DNA from: Riemerella anatipestifer_F
GTDB lineage: Bacteria; Bacteroidota; Bacteroidia; Flavobacteriales; Weeksellaceae
NCBI RefSeq assembly: GCF_037861325.1
Contig: NZ_JAFELW010000006.1
DNA: 64,000 bases
Strand: one strand, 5' to 3'
Shown here: positions 44,501-53,133 of the stretch, in pieces
Numbering within the stretch: position 1 is the stretch's first letter
Layout of the letters: each line of letters starts with the position of its first letter
Translations under genes and position numbers: made by a program
Notes under the pieces: model-generated
The model's input: the letters and a program-made list of their open reading frames with translations, nothing else
Databases searched by the model: none
What the model was told of the DNA's origin: nothing

Positions 44501-44710
44501 TAAACGATACCTGCCAATATTGCCTATAAAATTGATGATAAGCAAAAACATAATTGCCTCGAACCATTTAGACTCATAGATAAAAGCCTTTGCCGTAGGC
44601 GTGCCATAATCGTTTTCCATAAAAGTGGCATACGCCATAGATAAAGCATAAACCAACAGCAACACCGCCATAGTACGGGTGGATACAAGAATATTTTGGA
44701 TTTTTTTCAT
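41537..44710 (-). CDS. System II cytochrome c biogenesis fusion protein (ResB-CcsA)
   Basis: 1057 residues. The first half is ResB/Ccs1-like: membrane helices at about 10-35, 55-75 and 80-100, a large periplasmic domain, then a helix near 425-445. The C-terminal half is CcsA-like with the tryptophan-rich haem-handling motif WGRYWSWDPKETW (about 950-965) in a multi-spanning region. The protein moves haem across the membrane and attaches it to c-type cytochromes. Fusion of both parts in one chain is known in Bacteroidota and Epsilonproteobacteria. A second hydrophobic segment followed by QAQPKTP near 478-500 looks like an internal signal-like anchor. Confidence 0.95.
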   Translation of the reverse strand: MKKIQNILVSTRTMAVLLLVYALSMAYATFMENDYGTPTAKAFIYESKWFEAIMFLLIINFIGNIGRYRLWKREKCPLLVFHLSFILLFIGGAITRYISYEGTMHIREGETSNEIVTSKNFFKIQIEEKGEVLNYADIPFLMTPEVPFWSKVTNHYFKAAYDFNGKKIKVKQLAYTPRKKDSIKVTPNGKEYLHFVTTDDAGRLEYYLSEGEVKNIGGTLVTYNRPIDGAVEFKKQDGKLYIKTPVDATYMVMTSQEVGASPKDEYTPLSLRSLYTINQMRIVVPEGLKRGEIVSYSGDKKKDKNIPDELLLEVEGPKTKQQVSLQVQEGNPNLVKQISLDGMNMMLGFGAKVYTTPFALKLDDFVMETYPGSSSPSAYESHVQIIDNGKQTPYKIYMNNVLNYRGYRFFQSSFDADRHGTILSVNHDYWGTLITYIGYTLMFIAMFITLFWKGTRFWSLNKMLKDISKKKALGVLLLMLSFGLLQAQPKTPTAKTSTQKVLSADDMVQHINIDKVHAEKFGSLLVQSYDGRIQPVNTQALDILRKLAGKESFKQLDANQWFLSATIDPMFWAQVHIIKVETRGEVGEELKKKTKANDEGYTSLVNLFPADKFGNLRFVLEDDYNEAFHKKPAEQSKYDQAVIKLNDKVQVMNALMSWQYFRVIPVQNDPNHKWNSVMDSNFQIDTNAQEVLGPYLSSVLMATQSDKWATADKELDKVKSYQAKWGKNVIPPQTKIDLEILMNKLNLNFKLMIFYSVVAALLLVLGFIELFKPNRWLHKVIKVILATGILGYLVHLVGLGIRWYISGHAPWSNGYEAIMFISWVGISAGLLLYRNNNALIPSAGFLVAVLLMGFAHGAVSLDPQITPLVPVLKSYWLVIHVAIITSSYGFFALSFIIGIMVLLFYIISSKATFQKHNDTTIKELTAVSEMSLTIGLFALTIGTFLGGVWANESWGRYWSWDPKETWAFISVMVYAFVLHMRLVPGLRGRYAFHMVTMFAFSSVIMTYFGVNYYLSGLHSYAAGDPIPVPAWVYITGASMITISLAAWFKYKKLNSKN

Positions 44711-44754
44711 AATAATTTAATCATCAATAATGAAAAGTTTCATCATTAGCTCCG

Positions 44755-44762
44755 CAAAAATA
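44755..44762 (-). promoter_or_regulatory. -7 promoter element of the ResB-CcsA gene
   Basis: The minus strand reads TATTTTTG here, 44 nt upstream of the ATG. No TTTG at the right distance. The rest of 44711-44916 shows no gene and no strong structure. Confidence 0.5.
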
Positions 44763-44916
44763 AGGAGGATATTTTAAATAAAAGAATATACCTAGATAGT
44801 TTTTGTAAATTATGATATTCAGAGAAATACAATATTCAATTCCCTAAATCTAAATATTTTTTCTAAAAATTCTCTAAACTCAACTGAAATATAACACTTT
44901 GCAAAATAACATCGCC

Positions 44917-45507
44917 CTAATAAAGTTTAAGTACCTCCATAAGTTTCTCATAATCATCCCCCTGACCAAATCTGCTAGTAGTTGCCTTTGTCCCAATAAT
45001 ATCAGATTGCTTGCAATCAAAACAAATCTTAACAAATCCTATTATTTTTTTATTTTTCTTAAAAATTAAAATATCTCTGTAAATAGGTGCACAAGCAAGG
45101 GCAACTCCATCTCTTTCTGACTTTTCAACAAATATTTGGTTTATTTTTGAAAAATCCTGAGATTTAATTTCCATCTTCTTAAATCCAATTTGACTCAACT
45201 GGTTTATAAAATTAACTTCTTCTATATTTTTTGGTGTACCCTCTAAAATTAACTTGACTTTAAGCTCATTAAGTTTTGAGTTATCTCGATTTTTTAATAA
45301 TTCCAATGCATCACTTTCTGAAATATTGGTTTTATAGTATTCAATTTGGTCGTAATCAAAAAATAAATTTCCAATTTTTATATCATCTTTTGATTTACGA
45401 TTATTTTCTTTCATATCATCTTCTAAAACCTCTGGTTTTAACTTAGAATTTTCACATGAAAAAAACACAAAAATTAGGATAACAAAAACTTGATTTAAAA
45501 TTTTCAT
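44917..45507 (-). CDS. Lipoprotein of unknown function
   Basis: 196 residues from ATG 45507, chosen because it gives a clean lipoprotein signal (MKILNQVFVILIFVFFSC, lipobox Cys18). A start 12 codons earlier would add residues that spoil it. The C-terminal part has three cysteines in CAPIYRDILIFKK and ICFDCKQ, which may form a disulfide or bind a metal. Acidic and Lys-rich otherwise. No homologue recognised with a role. It lies 44 nt after trmD and may be in the same transcript. Confidence 0.7.
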   Translation of the reverse strand: MKILNQVFVILIFVFFSCENSKLKPEVLEDDMKENNRKSKDDIKIGNLFFDYDQIEYYKTNISESDALELLKNRDNSKLNELKVKLILEGTPKNIEEVNFINQLSQIGFKKMEIKSQDFSKINQIFVEKSERDGVALACAPIYRDILIFKKNKKIIGFVKICFDCKQSDIIGTKATTSRFGQGDDYEKLMEVLKLY

Positions 45508-45551
45508 TTTTTTTACATAAAATTTAATCCAAACATTAAACATACCTTTTT

Positions 45552-46232
45552 CTAATCTTCTCCTAACAAATCAGGTCTTTTAGTTCTAGTAATTTGTAGT
45601 GCTTGTTCGTAACGCCAATCGTCTATTTTAGGAAAGTTACCACTCAATAAGACTTCGGGAACTTTCAGCTCTTTGTAATTTTCGGGACGAGTGTAAATGG
45701 GTGGAGCCAACAAATCGTCTTGAAAACTATCTGTAAGTGCTGATTGCTCATCGTTAAGAACACCTGGCAATAGCCTTATAACAGCATCTGCTAAAACACA
45801 AGCTGCAAGTTCGCCTCCTGTTAAAACAAAATCTCCAATAGAAATTTCTTTAGTGATGTGTAAATCTCTCACTCTTTGGTCTATACCTTTGTAATGCCCA
45901 CACAAAAGAATAAGATTTTCTTTGATAGAAAGTGTATTGGCTATTTTTTGATTTAAAGTTTCTCCATCAGGTGTAAGGTAAATTACCTCGTCGTACTCTC
46001 GTTCAGATTTTAGTTTAGAAATGCACAGATCTATCGGTTCTACCATCATTACCATACCTGCACCACCACCATAAGGCTCGTCATCTACTTGACGATGTTT
46101 ACCTACACCCCATTCTCTTAAATGATGGAAATGAACTTCTGCAATGCCTTTCTCCATAGCTCTTTTAAGAATAGAAGTCTTAAAAGGACTTTCCATTAGC
46201 TCTGGTACTACACTTATAATATCTATTCTCAT
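45552..46232 (-). CDS. trmD: tRNA (guanine-N1)-methyltransferase
   Basis: 226 residues. Methylates G37 of tRNAs with SAM to keep the reading frame. The knot-fold family blocks are MRIDIISVVPEL at the start, QVDDEPYGGGAGM (48-60), LLCGHYKGIDQRV and the C-terminal QDDLLAPPIYTRP. Usually trmD sits beside rpsP, rimM and rplS; here it is after the NADH dehydrogenase instead. It overlaps that gene by 4 bp (ATGA), so translation is coupled. Confidence 0.97.
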   Translation of the reverse strand: MRIDIISVVPELMESPFKTSILKRAMEKGIAEVHFHHLREWGVGKHRQVDDEPYGGGAGMVMMVEPIDLCISKLKSEREYDEVIYLTPDGETLNQKIANTLSIKENLILLCGHYKGIDQRVRDLHITKEISIGDFVLTGGELAACVLADAVIRLLPGVLNDEQSALTDSFQDDLLAPPIYTRPENYKELKVPEVLLSGNFPKIDDWRYEQALQITRTKRPDLLGED

Positions 46233-47491
46233 TGTTCTGTTCTGTTTTTTTTGTTAGGAAGTATAATCAATCTTAAAGAAGAATCTCCATTGAGGTAACT
46301 CCACATCCAGTTGAAAAATATGGCGATTTTATTTCTTACCGAAAGAATCAGCATTAAATGTAAAAACATCCAAAAAAACCATGCAAAAAAGCCCTGAAAC
46401 TTCATATATGGTAAATCTACCACAGCTCTATGCTTCCCTATCGTTGCCATAGAACCCTTATCAATATATTCGTACTCTTTCCAATCATTTTCGGAGCGTT
46501 TGTTTAGATTATTACCTAAATTTCTCCCTTGATTTATAGCTACATTAGCTACCTGAGGGTGTCCTTTGGGATATTTAGGCGTTTCCATATAAGCGATATC
46601 TCCTATCGCAAATATATTGCTGTAACCTTTTACTCTATTGTAGCGGTCTACTCTATATCTATTGTTGATGATTTGCTCTTCTGATAATCCCTCAATGATA
46701 TTTCCTGTTACACCAGCTGCCCATATCACATTGTTAGACGGAATTTCCTTACCACTTTTTAGATAAACTTTATTACCATCATAGTTTACCACCCTATCAT
46801 CACTGATAAATTTAACCCCCAACTTATTAAGATACTCCTCCGATTTATTCTGTGCTTCTTCGCTCATTACTGCCAGCGGCTTTTTGGTAGAACTCACCAA
46901 AATTATTTCTAAGTCATTAAAATTCATCTTAGGATAATCTCTAGGCAAAATATCTGCCTTCATTTCCGCAAATGCTCCTGCCAGCTCTACCCCCGTAGGA
47001 CCACTGCCTACAATTACGATATTCCAATTACCATCATCAGACCTTTTTCTTTCTATAATAAGTTTCTCAAAAGTGAGTAAAATATGATTTCTAATACTGA
47101 TAGCTTCCTGAGTATTTTTCATACCATAACTCAGTTGCTCCATTTGTTCGTTACCAAAAAAATTGGTTCTGCACCCTGTGGCTATAATCAGTTTATCATA
47201 AGAAAACTCAGAATCTTCTGTAATGATTTTATTTTCTTCAGGAAGTATTTTAGTAACCTCCGTCATTCTGTATTGTATATTTTTAGACTTTTGGAATATC
47301 TTTCTAAAAGGAAACGATATGTTAGAAGGTTCTATCCTCCCACACGCCACCTGATAAAATAATGGCTGAAACATATGATGATTCACTTTATCTATCACCA
47401 TTACCTTTTTCCTTTTACCATTGAGTTTTCTCGCCAGTTGTAACCCAGCAAAACCGCCTCCTATGATGATTATTTTCTCTCTTGCTTCCAC
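46229..47491 (-). CDS. Type II NADH:quinone oxidoreductase
   Basis: 420 residues, starting at GTG 47491 rather than the ATG 28 codons earlier, because homologues begin just before the FAD loop. That loop is GGGFAG (11-16), followed by a second dinucleotide loop VGSGPTGVELAGAFAE near 165-180. The C-terminal membrane-binding stretch holds GFFAWFFWMFLHLMLIL. It transfers electrons from NADH to menaquinone without pumping protons, and feeds the respiratory chain. The DNA just upstream of GTG reads TTAGACTTTG, a near -7 box. Followed at once by trmD. Confidence 0.88.
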   Translation of the reverse strand: MEAREKIIIIGGGFAGLQLARKLNGKRKKVMVIDKVNHHMFQPLFYQVACGRIEPSNISFPFRKIFQKSKNIQYRMTEVTKILPEENKIITEDSEFSYDKLIIATGCRTNFFGNEQMEQLSYGMKNTQEAISIRNHILLTFEKLIIERKRSDDGNWNIVIVGSGPTGVELAGAFAEMKADILPRDYPKMNFNDLEIILVSSTKKPLAVMSEEAQNKSEEYLNKLGVKFISDDRVVNYDGNKVYLKSGKEIPSNNVIWAAGVTGNIIEGLSEEQIINNRYRVDRYNRVKGYSNIFAIGDIAYMETPKYPKGHPQVANVAINQGRNLGNNLNKRSENDWKEYEYIDKGSMATIGKHRAVVDLPYMKFQGFFAWFFWMFLHLMLILSVRNKIAIFFNWMWSYLNGDSSLRLIILPNKKNRTEQ

Positions 47492-47559
47492 AAAGTCTAA
47501 ATTTAAAAGTACAAATTTAAAGATTTTAACTACAACTATTACTCCTACAAGGAGCAATA

Positions 47560-47597
47560 AAAAACTCCTACCCAAAAAGAATTGAGTGGGAGTTTTT
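47560..47597 (-). terminator. Terminator after odhB
   Basis: Imperfect stem AAACTCC/GGAGTTT extended by TAC/GTG pairs (about 47562-47571 with 47586-47595), with T-run on the minus strand. It ends the sucA-odhB transcript. Confidence 0.75.
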
Positions 47598-47618
47598 AAA
47601 TTATTTTAATGTGATTGA

Positions 47619-48851
47619 TTAAAGCTCTAGTCCTCTTCTTTCATCACCTCCTAGCAAGTGTTCCACAGGGTTATCAATAGCTTCTTTTACCGCTACTAAG
47701 AAACCTACAGATTCTCTACCATCTATAATTCTGTGGTCATAAGATAACGCTAGATACATCATTGGACGAATAACTACTTGCCCATCTACTGCTACTGGTC
47801 TTTGGATAATGTTGTGCATTCCTAAAATCGCAGATTGAGGTGGATTGATAATCGGTGTTGAAAGCATAGACCCAAATACCCCACCATTAGTGATAGTGAA
47901 AGTCCCTCCTGTCATTTCATCTACCGTAATTTTTCCGTTTCTTGCCTTCTCTGCTAATTCCTTAATGCTAGCCTCCACACCACGGAAAGACATTGTTTCT
48001 GCATTTCTAAGGACAGGAACCATAAGCCCTTTAGGACCAGATACCGCAACAGAAACATCACAGAAATCGTAAGTAATCATTTGATTACCATCTATCATAG
48101 AGTTTACCTCTGGATACATTTGTAGAGCTCTAGTAACTGCCTTTGTAAAGAAAGACATAAAGCCTAAACCTACACCGTGCTTCGCTGCAAACTCCTCTTT
48201 ATATTGTTTTCTAATTCTGAAAATCTCACTCATATCTACCTCATTGAAAGTAGTAAGCATCGCCGTCTCATTCTTAACAGAAACTAAACGCTGAGCTAAT
48301 TTTCTTCTCAATGAAGATAATTTAGTTGTCTTAGAAGATCTAGACCCATTAGTAGCAAATACAGAACCCATAGCCGGTACAGAAGCCTGTTCTGCATCTT
48401 CTTTAGTAATTCTACCATCTCTACCTGTTCCTTTTACTTGAGATGCCTCTACCCCTTTTTCATCTAGAATTTTCTTAGCTGCAGGAGACGGTGTTCCTGT
48501 AGCATAGGTTGCAGGAGAAGCCTCTTGTTTTGGAGCTTCCGCCTTAACTTCTTCTTTCTTTTCTTCTACTTTAGTAGTCTCTTGCTTAGCTGCACCACCT
48601 TCTGGTTTAGCCGCACTCATATCAATTAGACAAACCACTTGTCCTACTTCTACTACATCACCTTCTTCTGCTTTTAGCGTAATGATACCACTTTCTTCAG
48701 CAGGAAGTTCTAGTGTTGCCTTGTCAGAATCTACTTCTGCGATAGGCTGATCTTTTTCTACATAATCACCATCTTGAACCAACCAAGTAGCGATTTCTAC
48801 TTCTGTAATAGACTCTCCCGGAGAGGGAACTTTCATTTCTAATATTGACAT
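47619..48851 (-). CDS. odhB: 2-oxoglutarate dehydrogenase E2, dihydrolipoyl succinyltransferase
   Basis: 410 residues. Domain order: lipoyl domain (1-78) with Lys44 in EVDSDKATLE, a Pro/Ala/Lys-rich linker, the peripheral-subunit binding domain near 116-150 (PAAKKILDEKGVEASQVKG), then the catalytic domain. The active-site His373 and Asp377 lie in SYDHRIIDGRE. Works with the E1 encoded just upstream (53 nt) to make succinyl-CoA in the TCA cycle. E3 is not in this window. Also called sucB. Confidence 0.97.
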   Translation of the reverse strand: MSILEMKVPSPGESITEVEIATWLVQDGDYVEKDQPIAEVDSDKATLELPAEESGIITLKAEEGDVVEVGQVVCLIDMSAAKPEGGAAKQETTKVEEKKEEVKAEAPKQEASPATYATGTPSPAAKKILDEKGVEASQVKGTGRDGRITKEDAEQASVPAMGSVFATNGSRSSKTTKLSSLRRKLAQRLVSVKNETAMLTTFNEVDMSEIFRIRKQYKEEFAAKHGVGLGFMSFFTKAVTRALQMYPEVNSMIDGNQMITYDFCDVSVAVSGPKGLMVPVLRNAETMSFRGVEASIKELAEKARNGKITVDEMTGGTFTITNGGVFGSMLSTPIINPPQSAILGMHNIIQRPVAVDGQVVIRPMMYLALSYDHRIIDGRESVGFLVAVKEAIDNPVEHLLGGDERRGLEL

Positions 48852-48904
48852 ATTGGGGTATTTTTTATTATTCGTTGATTTTTATTTTTAATATTACTCT
48901 ATTT

Positions 48905-51664
48905 CTAGATACCAAATGTTTGGTTAATTACATTAGTTTGGTTAATCTCATACTTCTTATGGCTACCTGGTGCTGGCGTTCCACTAGGTACTGGTGCAAT
49001 TACTTGTACATCGTACTTGCGGAAATTCCTCAAAATATAAGACCATGCACCCATGTTCTCTGGTTCTTCTTGAACCCAAACAAAATCTTTTCTGTTAGAA
49101 TATTTAGACAATACAGCCTCTATTTTCTCTGAATCCAAAGGATACAATTGCTCCAATCTTACTAAAGCGACTTTCTCATCTCCTAACTCTTCTTTTTTAG
49201 CCAACAAATCGTAGTAAACCTTACCAGAACACATTACCAATCTCTCCACCTTAGAAGCATCTGCCGTAGCATCATCAATTACAGGTTGGAAACTTCCGTT
49301 TGCTAATTCTTCCATAGAAGAAATAACCTTAGGGTGTCTTAGTAACGACTTAGGCGTCATTACCACTAATGGTTTTCTAAACGGAAACTTCATTTGTCTT
49401 CTCAATAAATGGAAATAATTGGCTGGAACTGTACAGTTGGCTACGAAAATATTATTATTAGCACAAAGCGTTAAAAATCTCTCTAACCTAGCCGAAGAGT
49501 GTTCTGCACCTTGCCCTTCAGAACCGTGAGGTAATAGCATTACCAAACCATTTTGGAGTTTCCATTTTTCCTCTGCAGCTACTAAATATTGGTCTACAAT
49601 AATTTGAGCTCCATTCACGAAATCTCCAAACTGTGCTTCCCAAATGGTTAAAGTTTCAGGTGATGCCATAGCATAACCATAATCAAACCCTAAAACAGCG
49701 TACTCTGATAACAACGAGTTATAAATGTGAAACTGCTGACTTTCGTTGATATGTTGTAATGGTACATATTCCTCCTCTGCATCTTCTGTTTTTACCACAG
49801 CATGACGGTGAGAGAAAGTACCTCTCTCTACATCTTCACCAGAAATTCTCACATTATAACCTTCTGCAAGAAGTGTAGCATAAGCTAAAAGTTCTGCCAT
49901 AGCCCAATCTAGCTTATCATCTTCTATCATTTTTAGCCGTTGTTCAAAAAGTCTAGTGATTTTTCTTATGAAAGCCTTATCTTTAGGCAAAGATGACATC
50001 TTAACTGCCAGCTCTTTTAGCTGTTCAGCATTGTATTGAGTTTCTACAGCTTTTAGAACTTTTTGTTTATTTGCAGGGTCTAGATACTTAATCCAAACCT
50101 GTTCCATAAATACATCTAAAGTATTTTTTTGAATTTCTTTAGAAGCATCAAAATCTTTATCAAGAAGAGCTTTAAACTCCTCTTCCATTTTCTTTAACAC
50201 TCCTTCAGAAAGCACTCCTTCTTTCTCTAGCTTGATTTTATAAATCTCTCTAGGATTAGGGTGTTTCGCTATAGTATTATAAAGCTTAGGCTGTGTAAAA
50301 CGAGGTTCATCACCTTCGTTATGCCCATATTTTCTATAACCTAACAAATCTATATAAACATCTTTGCCAAACGCTGCTCTATAATCCGCCGCAAATCTAA
50401 TTGCGTGTACCACTGCTTCTACATCATCTGCATTTACATGCATTACAGGCGAATCTGTTACCTTAGCAATATCTGTACAATAAGTAGAAGACCTCGCATC
50501 TAGATAGTTGGTTGTAAATCCTACCTGATTATTAACTACAATATGAACCGTTCCTCCTGTCTTGTAGCCATCTAAAGTCATCATTTGTGCAATCTCGTAG
50601 ACAATTCCTTGTCCTGCAATAGCTGCATCTCCATGGATAACAATCGGTAATACTTTCTTGAAATTATTACTATAAGTATGGTCTATTTTAGCTCTAGAAA
50701 TACCTTGTACTAAAGAAGCTACAGTTTCTAAGTGAGACGGGTTAGGCGTTAAATTGATAATTACCTCTTCCCCTGCAGCCGTTTTTATTTTCGTAGTAGA
50801 ACCTAAGTGATACTTAACATCTCCAGAAAACACATCTTCCTCAAACTCTTTACCTTCAAATTCAGAGAAGATTTGCTTGTATGACTTCCCAAAGATATTG
50901 GTTAATACATTAAGCCTCCCTCTGTGTGCCATACCTAAAACCACTTCATCTACACCGTGTTTTGACGAACGACTGATAAGCTGGTCTAAAGCAGGGATTA
51001 AAGACTCTCCGCCTTCTAGTGAAAATCTCTTTTGTCCTACGAATTTAGTATGAAGATAGTTTTCAAATGCTACCGCTTGATTGAGCTTAGATAAAATCTG
51101 TATTTTTTCGTCTGCCGAAAGTATAGGGTGGTTTTCATTTTTAGCAATCCACTGACGAATAAATTCCTTCTCCTCTACCTCACGAATATGCATATATTCT
51201 ATACCGATAGAGTCGCAATAGATTTGGTCTAAATGACGAATAATGTCTGCCAAAGTAGCCGCTCCCGGCATTCCTGTCTCTGTGGCAGAATTAAATTTAG
51301 TTTCTAAATCTGACTTTGACAACCCAAAATTTTCTATAGATAAATCAGGAAGATAAGTTCTCCTCTCTCTAACAGGGTTAGTTCTAGTAAACAAATGTCC
51401 TCTAGTTCTATAAGCCTCTATTAAGTTAAGAACTTTAAACTCCTTTATAATATCATCTGGGACACCTACTTGCTGAGATAAAGAAGACGCACCTACTTTT
51501 TCTGTAAAAGAATCGTCTTCACCAAAATTTTCTAGAGCAAAATCAAACCCTTGAAAAAAAGCTTTCCAAGATGGCTCTAAACTATCTGGGTATTTTAAGT
51601 ACTGCTGGTACATGCTATCTATGAAATCAGCATGTGTTGCATTTAAGAATGAAAATTTATCCAT
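48905..51664 (-). CDS. sucA: 2-oxoglutarate dehydrogenase E1
   Basis: 919 residues, thiamine-diphosphate enzyme that decarboxylates 2-oxoglutarate. TPP-binding block HGDAAIAGQG with following NNQVGFTTN in the first half, and a C-terminal block HGSEGQGAEHSSARLERFL. The N-terminal segment (MDKFSFLNATHADFID) binds other subunits. A -7 box reads TAAATTTG on the minus strand at 51712-51719, 48 nt upstream. The first gene of the sucA-odhB operon. Confidence 0.97.
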   Translation of the reverse strand: MDKFSFLNATHADFIDSMYQQYLKYPDSLEPSWKAFFQGFDFALENFGEDDSFTEKVGASSLSQQVGVPDDIIKEFKVLNLIEAYRTRGHLFTRTNPVRERRTYLPDLSIENFGLSKSDLETKFNSATETGMPGAATLADIIRHLDQIYCDSIGIEYMHIREVEEKEFIRQWIAKNENHPILSADEKIQILSKLNQAVAFENYLHTKFVGQKRFSLEGGESLIPALDQLISRSSKHGVDEVVLGMAHRGRLNVLTNIFGKSYKQIFSEFEGKEFEEDVFSGDVKYHLGSTTKIKTAAGEEVIINLTPNPSHLETVASLVQGISRAKIDHTYSNNFKKVLPIVIHGDAAIAGQGIVYEIAQMMTLDGYKTGGTVHIVVNNQVGFTTNYLDARSSTYCTDIAKVTDSPVMHVNADDVEAVVHAIRFAADYRAAFGKDVYIDLLGYRKYGHNEGDEPRFTQPKLYNTIAKHPNPREIYKIKLEKEGVLSEGVLKKMEEEFKALLDKDFDASKEIQKNTLDVFMEQVWIKYLDPANKQKVLKAVETQYNAEQLKELAVKMSSLPKDKAFIRKITRLFEQRLKMIEDDKLDWAMAELLAYATLLAEGYNVRISGEDVERGTFSHRHAVVKTEDAEEEYVPLQHINESQQFHIYNSLLSEYAVLGFDYGYAMASPETLTIWEAQFGDFVNGAQIIVDQYLVAAEEKWKLQNGLVMLLPHGSEGQGAEHSSARLERFLTLCANNNIFVANCTVPANYFHLLRRQMKFPFRKPLVVMTPKSLLRHPKVISSMEELANGSFQPVIDDATADASKVERLVMCSGKVYYDLLAKKEELGDEKVALVRLEQLYPLDSEKIEAVLSKYSNRKDFVWVQEEPENMGAWSYILRNFRKYDVQVIAPVPSGTPAPGSHKKYEINQTNVINQTFGI

Positions 51665-51779
51665 TATGACAGATTTATCTGTTTTTTAAATTTAACTTTT
51701 TATACGATGCACAAATTTATTAAAAAAAAACGATTCAGAAAACTCCAATAACCAAAGTTTATTTTTTCCTTCATATCTT

Positions 51780-52814
51780 TTAAGACGATACTGGTAATGC
51801 TATTTTTAGCAATACTGGTTTATTCTCTACAGGTGTTTCTATAAAGACCTCTTGTAATTTACCAGTCCTTAAGCTGTCTTCCTCTGCTTTTTTTAATAAC
51901 TTATTGATAACCGAAACTCTATTAGCATAATCTCCCTTATAATACATCACATACAATCTAGAAGCGTCCTGCATATGATAAGTAAAGTTGTTATCTGTAA
52001 TCTCTGATTTTTTAGACAGCGGTATTCCATAAAAATAGCTTACCTCTTTATCCTTATAACTTTTAGCTTGAGTGATGAGCATAGGAAAACCAAACTCATC
52101 TTCCTTTTTATCCAAGTCATTCATCACAAAATTGACTACCTTATGATGATTTTTAACTAAATCTTTAAAATAAATAGTTTTGTTTTTATTCTGAGTATTG
52201 GCATTTATTCCTACTAAAATGGCTGCTTCTTGATTTTCTACCATAAGGCTATCATATTTGATATTGGTTAAAATTTCCATTTTATCCACCTTATTACTCA
52301 ATACTGCTTTTAAATTTCGAAGGCTCTCATCTACCATTCCCTCAAAATTTTCTACTGAAAACAGATTAACGTAACGTTCTAGAAGTGCTTTCTTCGGTGT
52401 AGTTACCATCCATATCAATCTCGTTTTTTCTCCCTTTGGCAAAAATTTAATATCTACTTTGAGAGGTGCATTAGTATCCGCATCAAAAAACTCGTATCTC
52501 AGAGTTTTTTCAAAGTTTTCATATCTAATAAATACCATTCCTACCCCTTCTTTAGCATCTACAAAGTTCATAGAACTTCCCTGCCCTTCATAAGGTAAAA
52601 AGTATTCGAATTTCAATTTAGGATTTTGGGTAAAGTATTGATACCATCTGGTAAGATTCTGAAAGTTACTAAATTGTGGATAAACTTTATCTATAGGATA
52701 ATCAATTTCTCTTTCTACTTTAAAGGATTTGCTCTCATCAACAAACAACATGGAGACCGCATAAACACCTGCCAAAAGCACCCCTAAAACTAAAACAAAC
52801 TTCAACCAACGCAT
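51780..52814 (-). CDS. Membrane-anchored SRPBCC/polyketide-cyclase-like protein
   Basis: 344 residues with an N-terminal membrane anchor (about 4-24). An SRPBCC (START-like) domain covers about 32-165, with EREIDYPIDKVYPQFSNF as its usual opening. Residues 180-340 resemble a GyrI/effector-binding fold. Such proteins bind hydrophobic ligands, and nothing defines one here. It starts 10 nt after clpS ends, so both are likely in one transcript from the CBS-domain gene. Confidence 0.8.
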   Translation of the reverse strand: MRWLKFVLVLGVLLAGVYAVSMLFVDESKSFKVEREIDYPIDKVYPQFSNFQNLTRWYQYFTQNPKLKFEYFLPYEGQGSSMNFVDAKEGVGMVFIRYENFEKTLRYEFFDADTNAPLKVDIKFLPKGEKTRLIWMVTTPKKALLERYVNLFSVENFEGMVDESLRNLKAVLSNKVDKMEILTNIKYDSLMVENQEAAILVGINANTQNKNKTIYFKDLVKNHHKVVNFVMNDLDKKEDEFGFPMLITQAKSYKDKEVSYFYGIPLSKKSEITDNNFTYHMQDASRLYVMYYKGDYANRVSVINKLLKKAEEDSLRTGKLQEVFIETPVENKPVLLKIALPVSS

Positions 52815-52824
52815 GAGATTATTT

Positions 52825-53118
52825 TTAGATTATTTCACTAGATAGCCCTCTTAAAAGTAGTTTTTTATGCATAGGCTGAATCAGTTCTAAATTACCTGTT
52901 TTCACAGTACATTTGCCTTTATAATGTACCAAGAACGTACATTGTTCTGCCTGTTCTAATGTATGAGCACATACTTCCATAAGAGATTCTATAACGAAAT
53001 CAAAGGTGTTAAAATCATCATTATGCAATACAAGTTTATGCATCGCTTCCGTGGAAGACAAGACGCTCACCTCTTCTTCGCTCTCTTTATTAGGGATATT
53101 TTGAAAAACCAGTTTCAT
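52825..53118 (-). CDS. clpS: ATP-dependent Clp protease adaptor ClpS
   Basis: 97 residues. Delivers N-degron substrates to ClpAP/ClpCP. Signature elements LHNDDFNTFDFVIESL (residues 31-46) with Asp34-Asp35 in the substrate pocket, AHTLEQAEQCTFLVHYKG and a final PMHKKLLLRGLS. It lies 15 nt after the CBS-domain gene and 10 nt before the SRPBCC gene. Confidence 0.95.
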   Translation of the reverse strand: MKLVFQNIPNKESEEEVSVLSSTEAMHKLVLHNDDFNTFDFVIESLMEVCAHTLEQAEQCTFLVHYKGKCTVKTGNLELIQPMHKKLLLRGLSSEII

Positions 53119-53133
53119 AGTTTGAAATAGCTA